Assembly (NCBI GenBank): GCA_951802195.1
Contig: OX637623.1
Location: 806,001-870,000, forward strand
Origin: Tausonia pullulans
Lineage: Eukaryota > Basidiomycota > Tremellomycetes > Cystofilobasidiales > Mrakiaceae
DNA: 64,000 nucleotides
Direction of reading: 5' to 3'
Position 1 is the first letter of the stretch, and every line of letters starts with the position of its first letter. Shown here piece after piece: positions 38,101 to 50,190 of the stretch. The notes under the pieces were generated by a model. It saw only the letters and a list, made by a program, of their open reading frames with translations. It was not told where the DNA came from and did no database searches. The position numbers were made by a program, and so were the translations under genes.

Positions 38101-41100
38101 GCACTCATGTAGTCCGTGATGATGAGGTCAGGCTGTCGCCTCTGGGCTGCCTCGAGAGCTTCGAGCCCGTTCCCGGCTTCGACGACCTCACAGTATGGGT
38201 TAAGGAGCGAGACGAGGTACCGGCGCATGTCGGCTGCAAATGACCGATCAATCGTCGGACTGTCACACTGCTGTCACCCGTCCACTCACGATTGTCATCA
38301 ACGACGAGAATAATATCCGACTTCTGCCAGAACAGTGTTGACGGATCGATCCTCGACGAGACATCCGATTCAGACTGAGAGATCGATCCGGACTCCGAGA
38401 TGGGCGTTGAATCGTCCTCGTTGCGCATCCAAAGAGCCGCCTCCTCAATGATGCCGTGCGCATAGCCGCTGCTTGTTGCCTTAGAGGACATCTCGGCAGG
38501 ACTTTCGGTAATGCGGTCTGGTGGGAGGTGGGAGAAGCCCAAGGGGATTCGGACGAAAAAGTTGGAGCCAGATTGGCCGTCGTCGCTTTCCTCGACAGCT
38601 AGAGTAGAGGAAAAAAGGGAGACGTCGGTGCCTGATGATGAGGGGGAATAAAGACCTTGACTGACTGCGAGACTCGAGCACGAGCAGTCCTTTGTGGGCC
38701 TGGCGTGCAATTTGATGAGCCAGATTCCGCCGCAAACAGGAGAGAAAAAATGCAGCAGCGCACCTTGATGAGGTCAAACGTCAGGGACAGGCCGATTCCT
38801 GCGCCTTCGTGACTTCGGCCGACCGAGGCGACCCGGTGGAAGCGTTCAACAACGAGAGGCTGGTCCGCTATGGGGATACCGATACCTGTATCTTGAACTA
38901 AGAATTCGGCGTATTCGTCGAAGAACCTGGGCGACAGGCGAGATGAGATGGTGTCAGTGGCCTGAACGATGCTAGGAGACAAGAAGACTAACTTAAGGCT
39001 GACAGCGATGGATCCTAGGTGACAAGCGAGGTACTTAGTGGAAGCCTTGGAGCTTGACCAAACATATACAGCAGACTCACCCTTGAGTGTGTACTTGAGC
39101 GAGTTGCCGATCAGGTTGAAAACGCTGCGAACAATCATCCGTCAGCCCGCGAAGACGAACCAGGGGGAGAAGGGAGTAGTCTTCACATCTTCTCCCACAT
39201 GTCCGCTAAGACATCACGAAACGATGTCAACAAAATACTCTCAGCCAGTCAACCATCAAAACTCACGGTCCACATAAACAAGCTGCGGGTCCTGGCTGCA
39301 GTCGACCTCGTACGTGAGCCCTCCATTCTCAATGGACGACCGGAAGAGCGACGCTAAGTGAGCCGTGAAGATGCTCAGCTGGACGGGAGCGAAGTTGCCC
39401 TTCATTCGGCCGGCCTCGACACGCGAGACGTCCATGAGGGCATTAACAAGCCGGACGAGTCGGTCCGTGTTGCGCTTGGCAAGGCCGAGGAGCCGACGGC
39501 GGGACGAGTTCTCCGTCTCTTGGTTGAGAAGATCGGTGAGCGGGCCTACGGAAGTGAGAAGTCAGCTCGCTGAACGTCACAGAGTCACTCAGAAAGCGCG
39601 ACGCACCCTTGATCAGTGTCAAAGGCGTCCGCAGCTCGTGGGCAGCATTGCTAAAGAAGACCGTCTTGGCTTCATCCATCCGGGCAAGCTGGGAACAGGC
39701 ACCGAATGAGCCAACTGCGCCGAAGGTCACGTTGAAAAGACTCACCTCGGCGGCCTTGAGCAACTGGAACTCGACTGAGAGCGTTTTTGTGAGACCTGCT
39801 GCCAGCTGAGCCTGCAGAAGTCGGAGCCATTCCTATACACGTGTCGTAGAAAGGTACCTCACTATCAGCTACAATTTTCAGGGGAAGAGGAAAGGATGCG
39901 TGCGCGCGCACCTTGTACTCCTTATCGAGCGGGCGCCGAACGTTGAGGCCAACGACGAGAACCGCGCGCGACGTTGAGCCCTGCTCCGCGTTGGCCACTT
40001 GGGGGTACTCGCTCCTCTGTTAGTCTCAATTTCCTCCCCAAGAGTGCGCGGTCAAAAACTCACAAGGGATAACGACTGCCGACTCAGCCTGAACATCCCA
40101 TCCTCTAACCTCGAATCCAACGAGATGTTTACGACAATCCGGGACGAAGACCGGCTGACCTGTCAACAAAGCCTTCGCCAACGGCCAGGGACAGCTTTCC
40201 TCCCAGGAGGTGAATGTCCCTCCTTCCGAAGATGAGCTCTTCGTTGTCGCACCATCAAACGAACCCGGTCCAAGGGGTGATGTTGACGTCGTCACGCCCA
40301 CTCCTGCAGAACTGCCAGGGCTGAATCTTCCACTACCTCCGACGCTCCCAATGGCCGTGCCCGCGCTGCCGAGTAACCGCCGACCGCCAATTGAGAGGTT
40401 TCCTCGCTTAAACTCGTCAATCTCGGGCTCGCCGGCCGCGTTGAGTCGAAGAAAAACCGTTGAGGGGACGGATGGGTGGTCTTCGGGCGCGCCAATGACG
40501 CCAGAAAGGTCGAGTTGTATGCTTTCCTTTCGGGCGGGGTCAACTGAGGGTAGGCAGTGGAAGGTGAGCTGTTGTCTAATGAAGGAGAGTGGGAATGAAG
40601 AACACTCACGGAGGCCGTGCCACAGCATAGCGAACGGGATGTCCTTGGGCTCGGTAGCCAGCGTCTGGAGGACGGCCTGCGCATACTCGGCGACGTGGGT
40701 CGTTGCAACTGTCCGTGAAGGGGGCACGCTGCATCAGAGAGAGACAAAGGTGAAAGTGTTGGCCTAAGTAAGGAAGACGAACAAGTAGCTTCGGCGAGGC
40801 GCTTGAGGATGGTGAACCGGCGCTCGGCGATGACTTTGGAAGTTGTCTCGACCGAGGCGTTGAGCAGTCCACCGAATCTGCGAGGTCCTCGGTGTCAATT
40901 GGGAAAGAGAGACAGAGAGAGGATAAAAAGAGGACTAACGAGCCGTCTTCGACCGTAACTGGTATCCAGTCCCACTGTGTGCACAAGCCTAAGTCAGACT
41001 TCAACAAAGAGGCTTCCTCTCGCCCAAAAGTGTTCCAACAAACCGTGTGATATGTCTCCTCTAGGACCGTAGTGACCTCCCGCTCGAAGAATCTACAGCT

Positions 41101-43055
41101 GCACTGTTAGCTTGAGTCAAGACCGCACCAATCCACACACACGACGTACTGGATGTCGTCAAACTTGTGCATCGAGACACCCGATTCGATTATTTGCATT
41201 GCCAGCGGCTTGAGCGAGGGCCAGACCTCCCACCAGCCGATTTCGGCGGCCTTACCAAATGAAGCCGGGTGCTTCTTGCCGAGCATGCGGGCGCTGAGAG
41301 GGTGCAGAGAGTGAGTGCGTCATTCTGGCTCGTTGGGACATGGATAGATGACATACTAAGCGTCATTGTCTGAAATGAAAGGGCGAATAATCAGTCGAGC
41401 TGCGAAAGAGAGTCTGAGGACCGATACGTACAGATGAGCACAAACTCCGGCCCCCACCAGAGCGTCGAGTCATGACCCGTGTTCTGAACTATGGAGCAGG
41501 CTGTAACCAGAGACTGCAGGTGAAACAAGTCGGGATTAGTCGACCGAAGTGAAGGAAGGCAGACAAGGGTTCTTTATCCTCACCTGCGGCCACTTCTCCC
41601 GCTGTCCACACAAAATAAAACGAGGTATGTCAGCGGCAAAGCGTGTAGCCCACCCAGAAGTGGAAGCACGCACAGGTCCGAGACTGGTGCTAGCCCAGTC
41701 GTACGTCTCCAGAAGCTCGGCCGTGGAGATGAAGCGCTCCTCGTCGCAGGCATTGTGGATCTGCTCCTTGTCGTCCGGTTCCGCTGGGTTCCCCATATCC
41801 CCATCAACAACGCTCGGCCCTTTTTCTGTCTTTTGCTCTCCTGGCGGTACCTCCTGCTGCTGCTCCAGAGGCGCCAAAGCAGGTGGCGCTTTCCCGAGAG
41901 TCAGTTCCGCCATCGGGTTTGATGGATCCGACAAGTGTTCGTGTTGATTACGATCACGGCGACTGGCGTTGTGCGACGATGAAATAGGGAGGAGTTGGAG
42001 GAGCAAGTAGTCGGGCGTCTTGTGGGAGAGGACGTCCGTCGAGAACGGGACGAGGAGAACCTCGTACGCAACGCGAGAGATGGACGCCGGCGTGTAGATC
42101 GACATATTTGAGAAACTGCCAGTCTTGACGGAGACTTTGACCATTGTGGGTTCCTCGGGTTCGAAGAAGGAATTGGCGGTGAAGAAGGGCACGGAGGGAG
42201 TCGACGTCGAGGCAGAGTCAACGACATCCCAGAGCTGATCGATCCCTAGTTGACGAGAAAGCTCGACGATGCGCGTAGAAAGCTTGACACGGTCTAAGGC
42301 ATCGAGCGTGTCGAGGAGGGTGCTGTCGACAACTGAGGAGGAGGAGCGTCCGGCATGGTTCGCCCAGACGGGGAGCACCTTGACGGATGAGACCGCAGAG
42401 AGGGCGATAAGGAACGAAGGGTGCGGGTGGGCTTCGAGCAAGGGCAGCAGGGGCAGCGCATTGAGCGCATGCGTCAAAGGCTGCTGACGCACGATCGACG
42501 GCGAGGAGCTGGACCCGCCGTGGCGGTGGTTGTCGTCCCAGGGTGGACGAGCTGACGGAGGCGGAGACCAGGCGCGTCCGAGCAAACGCAGATTAGCGAC
42601 AGCGACACGTACTGTCTTTGAGCTCCAAGTGCTGACTGACATGGCTCCATGATGATAACGCGTGAGCGGGATTAAGATGAGGAAAGTCCTGCCTGCTGGG
42701 TCGAGGAGGCGAATAAAGAGGGCGTGTCGTCGAGGCCGCGTAGATAGACCCCGAACGAACGAGGTCGATTGAAGGGGACGTCTAGATCGATGAGGAGGCC
42801 TTTCCTACAGAGCTCTCGCGCGTAGTGGAAGAGGTTGGACGCTCCGTCTCTGCTAGGCGAGGCGGCGACAACGAGGGGCAAGGGAGAATGCCTCTGAACG
42901 GGGGCAATGGATGAAGAGGAAAGGGATGAGGATCGGTTCAGGCCGCCGCGTGCGTCCGCCCGCCGCCTCGTGTCTCCGGCTGGCCTGGGCCTGCGACGAA
43001 ACGTAACCCCGCCGACCTCTCCGGGCCTTCCTCGACCATCATCATCCTGTTCCAT
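35117..43055 (-). CDS. Dual hybrid histidine kinase (two HisKA-HATPase-receiver modules)
   Basis: A roughly 8-kb gene with many small introns. The N-terminal half is a sensor region with a PAS-like YNDAYARMLGKKHPASFGK (about 41240-41370) and a GAF-like segment (KDIPFAMLWHGL, about 40620-40660). Module 1 has H-box FFSNAAHELRTPLTLIKG (about 39610-39670), N-box FNLIGNSLKYT, G1 VQDTGIGIP, G2 GAGIGLSLTFDLI, then receiver 1 with DIILVVDDN, phospho-Asp in DLIITDYM and LAKPF. Module 2 has H-box DVVSHEYRNPVSAILQCASL (spliced, about 37205-37420), N-box LMNLTTNAVRFT, F-box LFQRFQQAN, G2 GGSGLGLYICR, then receiver 2 with HVLIVE, YDQILLDLEMP and VILKPYKLDALL. All key His and Asp residues are present. Module 1 ends near 37700 and the protein ends FRAFRSFEL-like (..RAFRSFEL) at 35117. 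The start is MEQDDDGRGRPG at 43055; MSVSTWSS at 42642 is the alternative. Signal unknown. Confidence 0.88.
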
Positions 43056-43078
43056 CCCATCCACCCACCCCGTCCACC

Positions 43079-44671
43079 ATGTCCAAGGGTAAGGGCCGTG
43101 AACTCGATTCCGTCCTTGCGACGGCCGTCTCCAGCTACCGTTACAGCGTCGAGATCGGCCAGATGGTCAGTCACCATCCTTCCCTGTTGCGGCCATGTGC
43201 GCGCGAGCGCGTTTCCCTCCTCGCTCACTACCGTCCACCCGGGCCTTACTTCAACGGATAGCTCGCCGTCGCTGGAGATATCTCTGAGCCTCTTGAGGAG
43301 ACGCGGCAGCTTGTCGAGGATCTCGTCCGAAACCAGGTCATCGAGCTCGTTAGTGCTTTTGCTCGACGCAGGTGTCGAGAGCGCGTGCATTCACCTTGTT
43401 CCAACCGTGACACACAATCTCTCTCCGCCCCTACCTCTTGCGTCCCCAGGCCATCCGAGCCCGCCTCGCAGCCCAGCGACGCAGGTCTCGTAGCCTCGCC
43501 ACCGAAGATATCCTCTTCGTCCTCCGAGACGACCGAGCCAAGCTCGACCGGCTCCGATCCTTCCTCAGCTGGAGGAACCTCCGGCGATCCTTCCAGGATC
43601 ATGCAGACGGTACCGTCGGAGGTGTCTACAATCAGGACAATCTTGATTTTGACGTCTCGGCCGGTGAGTGTGGTCGTGAGCACATGCGCGTAGCGAGTCG
43701 TTGCCAGACATGGCGTCGTCTGTTCCATCCGCCGCTCTTGGTGGACTGTCTGACTAGTATGGTTGTTGATTTTCTTCCAGAGCGCCTCACAGAGCGACCC
43801 AGACGAGAATCCATCCGGTTGCCGTGGGAAGTCACCTCGGTCTTCAAGGATATCCTCCACCAGCATCGTCGTGGCCTTCGAGCGGCCAACGCTGGATCAT
43901 CCTCTCGCACAGTCGAGTCGGACGAGGACGAGGATGAGTGGGATACGCCGAACTTGAACGAAGAGGAAATGCAGAGGTTGAAGGTAGGTCATGAGAGAGA
44001 GAGAGGCGGCAGCAGCGAGCGTCGCGTCGCATCATGTGCTGGTGGAGGAAAGCCGATTGACCGAACCCTCGTCCTTATCTCGGATAAATCAGGAAGCAAA
44101 CGAGGTCACCAAGGACATGACCTCCAAGGCCTGGGAAAATTATACAGAATCCCGCAAGGCCAGCTTCACACATCGGAAAGGTTCATCGGACGTGTTCTCT
44201 CGTTTCTCTTCCTAGCTAACTCTCTTTCTTGCCCCAGTCAAGCGATTTCGCGACTTTGTTAACCTTGCGCCGTACCTTGAAGTCAAGCCTTCAGACGACA
44301 TCATCGAGCTCCTCGGTTACCTCTGCAAGGAGCTGGTTCAGACACTTTGCCGTCGCGCTCTTGCCGTCAAAGCCGCGCTGGAGTCGGCATCCCGACCCTC
44401 CTCCTCGTCCTCCTCAACAACAGCAACAAACAGAGACGTATCAAAGAGGCGGCGGCTCTTCGATGAGAGCGTGGCGATCTCGGGGTCGGAGTTAGCGCCC
44501 GTCTCGTGTGGGCTCTTCGCTCCTCCGAGGGAGACCAAGACCCCGCTCCGACCGGCACACATCCGCAAGGCGTACGCGATGCTCCAGCGAGAAGCCAAGG
44601 CGAAGAAGGAGTGTGGCCTCGGCAGGAACAAGATTAGAACTAGGGGCGAGGCGAGGGTTGAGCTGATCTGA
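43079..44671 (+). CDS. SPT3: SAGA subunit SPT3
   Basis: Spt3 holds two histone folds resembling TAF13 and TAF11 and helps SAGA deliver TBP to promoters. The start MSKGKGRELDSV leads into SSYRYSVEIGQM (exon 1, 43079-43165). Exon 2 (43262-43348) reads LAVAGDISEPLEETRQLVED and NQVIEL. Exon 3 from 43450 reads IRARLAAQRRRSRSLATEDI, LFVLRDDRAKLDRLRSFLSW. Later exons give the basic RPRRESIRLPWEV, the acidic DEDEDEWDTPNLNEEEMQRL, EANEVTKDMTSKAWENYTES, and the second fold VKRFRDFVNLAPYLEVKPSD and IIELLGYLCKELVQTL. The tail has ETKTPLRPAHIRKAYAML and is basic. The stop is at 44669. The start codon lies only 23 bases from that of the divergent histidine kinase. One frame stays open from 43438 to 44262, so the intron near 43661-43780 might sometimes be retained. 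Confidence 0.93.
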
Positions 44672-44994
44672 TCAGCGGAGCCACGCTGGTGTTGAATTAG
44701 ATCGGGACCTGATTGTCGACGGTGCAGTGCCATCTTTGGTCCGTTTGTCTTGTTGTATTCCTGGCCGATGTGTGATGTAATAAGCGCGGTCTCTCTTCAC
44801 GCGCAGCTGCACCTGAGAGGAGATCGTGCCTGAGCGGCTGCCTCTTTCTTTCATTGTGCACGTCAGAAGGGAAGCAGGAGACAGGCAGGTCTCGCTCCCC
44901 ATGTGCCTCCCCGGCGTTTCTGCTCTGCTCTCGAACCTTTCCGAGTTCAGCCTCGCCTCTTCTCTCCCTCTCGCCCTTTCCCTCAACCACCACC
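44672..44994. other. Intergenic
   Basis: Downstream of SPT3. A pyrimidine-rich patch lies around 44955-44995 just before the ATG at 44995, as seen before other starts here. No other feature noted. Confidence 0.45.
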
Positions 44995-46523
44995 ATGCCT
45001 CAACTCTACATCGTTCTCCTTCTCACAATTGTGCTTTACCTCCTCTGCTGCTTGACTCAAGTCGGGCCTTTGGGCCTGGTCAAATCCCCAGGCGAACTCT
45101 CTCTCCCACGCTGCATTGCCTCTCTCGAACCGACCGAACGCGGGTGTCTCACGCTTTCCTTCCCTTATATCTGGCCATAGCTATGCCTATTCGAGGGCAA
45201 TCCCTCCCTCTATGGTAAGTCTTCCGTTCCTTTGAGATGTCCTGCCTTCTCGCATGAGGAACGTGAGGTGGTTTGTGCGCAAACATCTGACCAGCCTCTC
45301 TCCCTTCACCTGTGCTTGTTCCTCAGGAGGAATCGAAAACATCCCTGGGGACCTTTTCTAAGGACATCTCCGGAGGCGGCCTCGGCCTCGACCACGGCGC
45401 GAAGTGTTCGAGGCTCGATATCGAGCGTGTCTGCTCAGTCCAGGCAAGGGATCGCTCGAGCTGGAGGCTGACTCCCTAATACCTGAGGGCCTGTACAGGG
45501 GCAATCTCCCGAGGGCGAGAGCTGATGCTAATCCGCATATATTTGCACTTTCGGTCCTGGTGCTTTCTCTCTTTCTTGTCGAAAAGATATCTCTGTCGGC
45601 CTATCTGACGGTTCATCAAGCTCGTCTGGGGCTCAGCACTAATGTGATGAACGGGCTACTACCCCCTCCCCTCTCTTTCGCTTCTATCTGCTGGGCTCCG
45701 CGACTACTCCCAGGCCATCAACGTCGCCGCTCTCCAGAAACCTAACATCCAGACGGTCGGCAATCTGTTAGATCTGCCTTTCTTGCGGGATGTGCCTCTC
45801 TGGCGGTTGCTTCAATCCGCAGATGCTCTTTGGCCTGATGATTCGAGACCCATTACGACATGAGACGTGCCCATTCTCAGAATTTACATCGCTTCACCTC
45901 ACTTTAAATGCAGGTTAGGCTATGAAACGGGCGGGTTTAATATCACTGAGGAGCATCTCGGAACGTACTTTTGCGTGAATGAACCTTGTACCTCGAGGGC
46001 GTGCGAGCACACAGGCTGACGCTGTGGGATCTTCTTCAGACAGAGCATATCGCCATTGAGTCCAAATGAGCTATCTAAAAAGCTTACGTAAGCACAAAGC
46101 ACTGGCAAGATGGCGTCTTTCATCTCTATGACCCAAAAGTAACGGAGACTGTGAGCATCCTCGCATATACCGCCCCAAGCTCTAACCTCTCATTCACCTC
46201 GAGACTTAACACCACGGTCAATACATTCCTCAATACCTCCACAGATCAACAGTAAGCACGCGATTCAGAAGTATATCCGATGCAGTTCTCATTTTGTGTC
46301 TCTCTGTCTCTGATGCGCAGACTGACGACGCACTCTCCTCTCCCAGGACCGTCGCTCTGTGGGATAAGAACCTCGACGCCGATTCGGTCGACCGCGCATG
46401 CTGGGCAGGGGGGATCTCTCACCCGCCTTCGCCAACGAGCAGTCTGAGGTTCATCGCGAGAGGCTCGACTATGTCCAGTCGTGGATCGACGGCCAAGGCT
46501 TGAACAAGTTTTGATCCTTCACA
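44995..46523 (+). other. Unresolved coding-like region, possible broken or unrecognised secreted/membrane protein gene
   Basis: An ATG at 44995 begins MPQLYIVLLLTIVLYLLCCL, a good signal peptide or membrane anchor. Further + strand pieces look like real protein: YAYSRAIPPSM joined over a GT-AG intron to EESKTSLGTFSKDISGGG (45181-45440), YSQAINVAALQKPNIQTVGN with LLDLPFLRDVPLWRLLQSAD (45705-45840), YETGGFNITEEHLGTYFCVN (about 45915-45985), DPKVTETVSILAYTAPSSN (about 46130-46190), and a tail VQSWIDGQGLNKF ending in TGA at 46521-46523. I could not join all of these in one frame with ordinary splice sites. Either there are introns I cannot place or the gene is decaying. I do not recognise the family. 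Confidence 0.35.
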
Positions 46524-47081
46524 GGCTCACGAAGGAGTCTGTCAGATTGGGCGAGAACGTCAGAATTGGGGAGGCGAAGGGCGGCGGGAACCACCGCCAT
46601 GAGCAGCAGAAATTGTCGTACGGCGACCATCGTGACAATGATGACGACCACTACGGCCGCCGGTGTGAAGGCTACGGAGGGAGCCGTGGCGAAGGAGGAG
46701 AACGTGCCGGCTGGGGAGGAGGAAGAGGAGGAAGAAAAAGTCTTGATGAACATGAGGAAGACTGCTACCGCAGGGGAGGAAGATATGGAGGGGGAGGTGG
46801 GCGGAAAAACGACAGTGACTGCCGCGGTGGTACGGAGGACAGGGTGGGGAAGACGATAACGACCGCAGGTGTGGATACGACGGAGGGCGTCGTCGTCACG
46901 ATGACAACGACAATAGGAGGAGGGGATGAAAAGGGTGCTGTACTTGCTTGTTTACCTGACAAACACTCTTTCGCCCTAGATAACTCCTCGTGATAATCTC
47001 TCCCGAGTTGCTACAGCGAGCAAGAAACTTTAGGACAAATACACGGGCATCGGCATTGACTGGGCACTCTCCTCCCCTGTT
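46524..47081. other. Intergenic, GGA/GAC-rich low complexity
   Basis: The + strand from about 46560 to 46930 is rich in GGA, GAA and GAC triplets. One frame reads as Gly/Arg/Asp/His-rich low complexity (YGRRCEGYGGSRGEGG), with no initiating context, splice support or domain. It lies between the unresolved region and the 3' end of PRP28. Confidence 0.45.
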
Positions 47082-50000
47082 TCACTCGTCGCCCTCGTTC
47101 CTCTTCCGCTTGTATTTGTCCGCCGCGACGATGCGGGCCTGTGCCGCCGGGTGGCGAGAGAGCTCCGGCGGGCAGACGGAGCGCTCCGATTTGTTGAGCT
47201 CGTTTTTGAGGTCGTAACTATCGAAGAAACGAGGGGTCAGCTGTCGTTTGAGGAAACGAGAGGGTGGAGAGAAGGTGTAGGACACACAGGACTTCCTCGT
47301 CCTCATGGCCAAGGAACGTGACGGCAACTCCGGTCTTTCCAGCACGACCGGTACGACCTGTAAGAGCGGTAAGCGTATTCACGCGTCAGCTGCAAGCCAG
47401 GGCGTGGGAAACGGACGACGACAACAGACCGATTCTGTGGACGTAGGCCTCGATTGTTGTCGACATCTGCCAATTGATGACGAGCGAGACATCGGGGACA
47501 TCGATACCACGACCAGCCTAAGGGGAGGATCGAACTATCTTCAGCCTCGGACAAAGTGCCAAAAGAGAAAGAGAAAGAGAACGCACGAGATCGGTGGCGA
47601 CCAAAATATCGTGGGCACCATCGCGCAGACTCTGAAGGGCAGCCTCACGCTGTTCCTGGTTCTTGCCTGAGTGGAGGGTTGTTGCCGAGAACTGATAGAG
47701 CGAGAATTACAGGTGCTCAGTCAAATATACAACCATACGGAAGGGGAAGAGTGACGCACTCCAGCACGCTGGACGTCACGGCAGACCATGTCCGCAGTCT
47801 TCTTCTGGTTGCAGAAGATAATCATCGGCGGCGGAAGGCCGCTCGACTGGAGAATTTGGATCATCCGGGCCCTGAGTCGCCAAAGAAAACATGTTTGTCA
47901 GCACTGTACCCAGCACGTCAGACGAAGCAAAAGACTGACTTCTTCTTCTCATCGCCCTGAATGAACTCGACGCGTTGCTCGACAGTGTCGACAGCCTGGA
48001 GCAGAAGTGCAAGAGTCAGCAATGGGAAGCGCTAGAACCAGGTAAGTGTACGCGCGACGACGAACCTGTCCAGCGACTCCGATCGTGACAATGGCCGGCT
48101 TGCGAAGGTATTTCTTCGTCAGCCGCTCAACAGCCGGCGGCATCGTGGCCGAGAAGAGCGTCGTGACCCTCCACGCGGCGGCATTCTCGTCGACGGGGCC
48201 CGTCTCCTGCTGCATCTTTTCAATCTCGATCCCCTCGGGCTTGGCGTTGCCCGCGGGGAGCGCCTCAAGAATGAACGTGAGCTCCTCCTCAAATCCAAGA
48301 TCGACCATCCTGTCGGCCTCATCCAAGACGATGTAAGAGCACTGGCTGAGAACAAGGACGTGTCGGTCGATGATGTCCTTGAGTCGACCGGGCGTGGCGA
48401 TGATAATCTCGGCACCGTCGCGGAGGTTGTATTGCTGCTCGTCGACGGACCGTCCTCCGACGATGGAGACACACGTGTAGCCCATCGGGGTGGCAAACTT
48501 ACGCGTCTCGGTTTCAATCTGTTGAGCAAGCTCTCGCGTCGGCGCTAGGATGAGCGCGTATGGGCCCTGGTGCCGGTTGGCGTCCGAGAGCGGTGGAAGG
48601 TGGCCAATATAGGTGAGCATGGGGATGACGAAAGCAGCGGTCTTTCCGGAACCTGGAAGGGAAGTCAGCATTTAGGGTATGCACACTGAGATGAAGAGGT
48701 GTATCAAACGTACCCGTCTCGGCGATACCAATGAGGTCCCGGTTCTGGAGACCAATGGGGATGGCCTGGCGCTGAATGGCACTGGGCTCCTTGTAGCCGA
48801 TCTGGCTGATAACGTCGAGGATGGGGAGCGGGATCTTGGACTCGTCCCACGAGCGCATCGGATGAGGAATTGAGCCACCTGGTGAAAAGGCCCACAGGTC
48901 AGCCGGGCGACAGCACAAAAACACTAGGTGAGTGACTGACCTCGTGCGGCGATACTAAAGTCTTCCCGGAAGATACGCCAATCTCTGTCCTTCATCTCCT
49001 CAAGCGATTTCTCAGACCAGTGCCGGGCGTCGGCTCCAGACTTCATCGCCGCGCGGCGCTCGAGGTAGTCTGCAAATCTGGAAAAAGCAAACAAGCCACC
49101 TAGATCAATTGAGGCGGCCAACACGTGAGACTAGCAGAATACGCACTGCTGAGGAGCTGGTGCTCCCTGGGCTCCGCTTTCAGAGATTGGTGGGGGCGGC
49201 ACTCCAATGCGACCACGACCGCCGTACGGATCTGCCATGCCGCCAATGTTGCCGCCGAGCATGACGCCGCCAGTTATGTTGCCGGCTCCAGCGCCAGTGT
49301 CCTCGTCCGCCTCCCAGTCAAAGATGAACTTCTTATCGCTGATCTTGCGCGCCTTGCGCTTCTTGTCGTGCTCGTTGGAGAGACCGAGGTAGCGGGCCTT
49401 GATCGAGGCCAAGTCGATCTCAGAATCAGTCGAGCCGGACGCGGACGGCTCCGGAGCCGAGGAGGATGGCGACGCGAGAGGCTGACGAGAACCAGATGAA
49501 GAGTCCCGGTCGTAGTAGCCATCACGAGAGCCACCCGAGGGCCCGCCCCGGGGAGGAGGCATCGAGCCCGGAGGTGGAGGACGATCCCGGTCGCGGTCGT
49601 TGTGGGAGCCGCCCTGGTAGCCTCCTCGAGAGCCACCTGAAGGAGATCGACAAAGAACGCGAATGAGAACCAAATCCTGGCTCTCCGGAGCAGATCCGCT
49701 CAGCCAGTCGTGACTGGCTGGCGCCGGAATGCGTCGAGAGTGAAGGACAGAGGTAGGCAAGGACTCACCTCGGTCGTAGCCTCCCCGGCCACCGCCATAG
49801 CCCCCCCTCAGGTTGGCGCCTCCACCGTTCCCGTAGCGCCCGCCGTTGCCAAAACCGTTGCCATAAGAGTCCCGGTCAGAGCCCACAGCCCTTCGCCTCT
49901 CCTCGGCGGCCTTGTCCTCGAGCTCCATTCGCTCCTTCCTCGCCCGCTCGGTCGTCTCCTTCTGGCCGTTGATCTCCTGTTGGCGTTTCTCGAGGGCGAT

Positions 50001-50190
50001 GGCAGCACGTTGAGCCTTGGTCAGAAACTTGGGCTGTGAAGAGTAAACAGAGGAGGATGGGTCAATGGGTTGATGCGACGCAAACGCGACGTCGATAGTT
50101 TCCAGACCATGCTTGCAAACATACCTTGGCAGCCTCCTCCTTCTCAGCCTTCTGCTTTGCGACGAGGTCCGTAATGGACAGAGGTGGCAT
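47082..50190 (-). CDS. PRP28: DEAD-box RNA helicase PRP28, pre-mRNA splicing
   Basis: Prp28 exchanges U1 for U6 at the 5' splice site when the U4/U6.U5 tri-snRNP joins the spliceosome. The start is [20 protein letters not shown] (50190). The N-terminal third is charged and RGG-like ([37 protein letters not shown]). The lead-in [15 protein letters not shown] and [16 protein letters not shown] are typical of PRP28/DDX23. Helicase motifs: Q motif [15 protein letters not shown], motif [12 protein letters not shown] (split by an intron), [17 protein letters not shown] in [16 protein letters not shown] in [10 protein letters not shown], and motifs [23 protein letters not shown] and [13 protein letters not shown]. 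The tail is [10 protein letters not shown] with TGA at 47082-47084. It has several short introns. Confidence 0.96.

Noticed and set aside
46481-46993. Gly/Arg/Asp-rich + strand frame of about 170 codons
   Set aside because: Low complexity from GGA/GAC repeats, no start context, splice support or domain; treated as non-coding.
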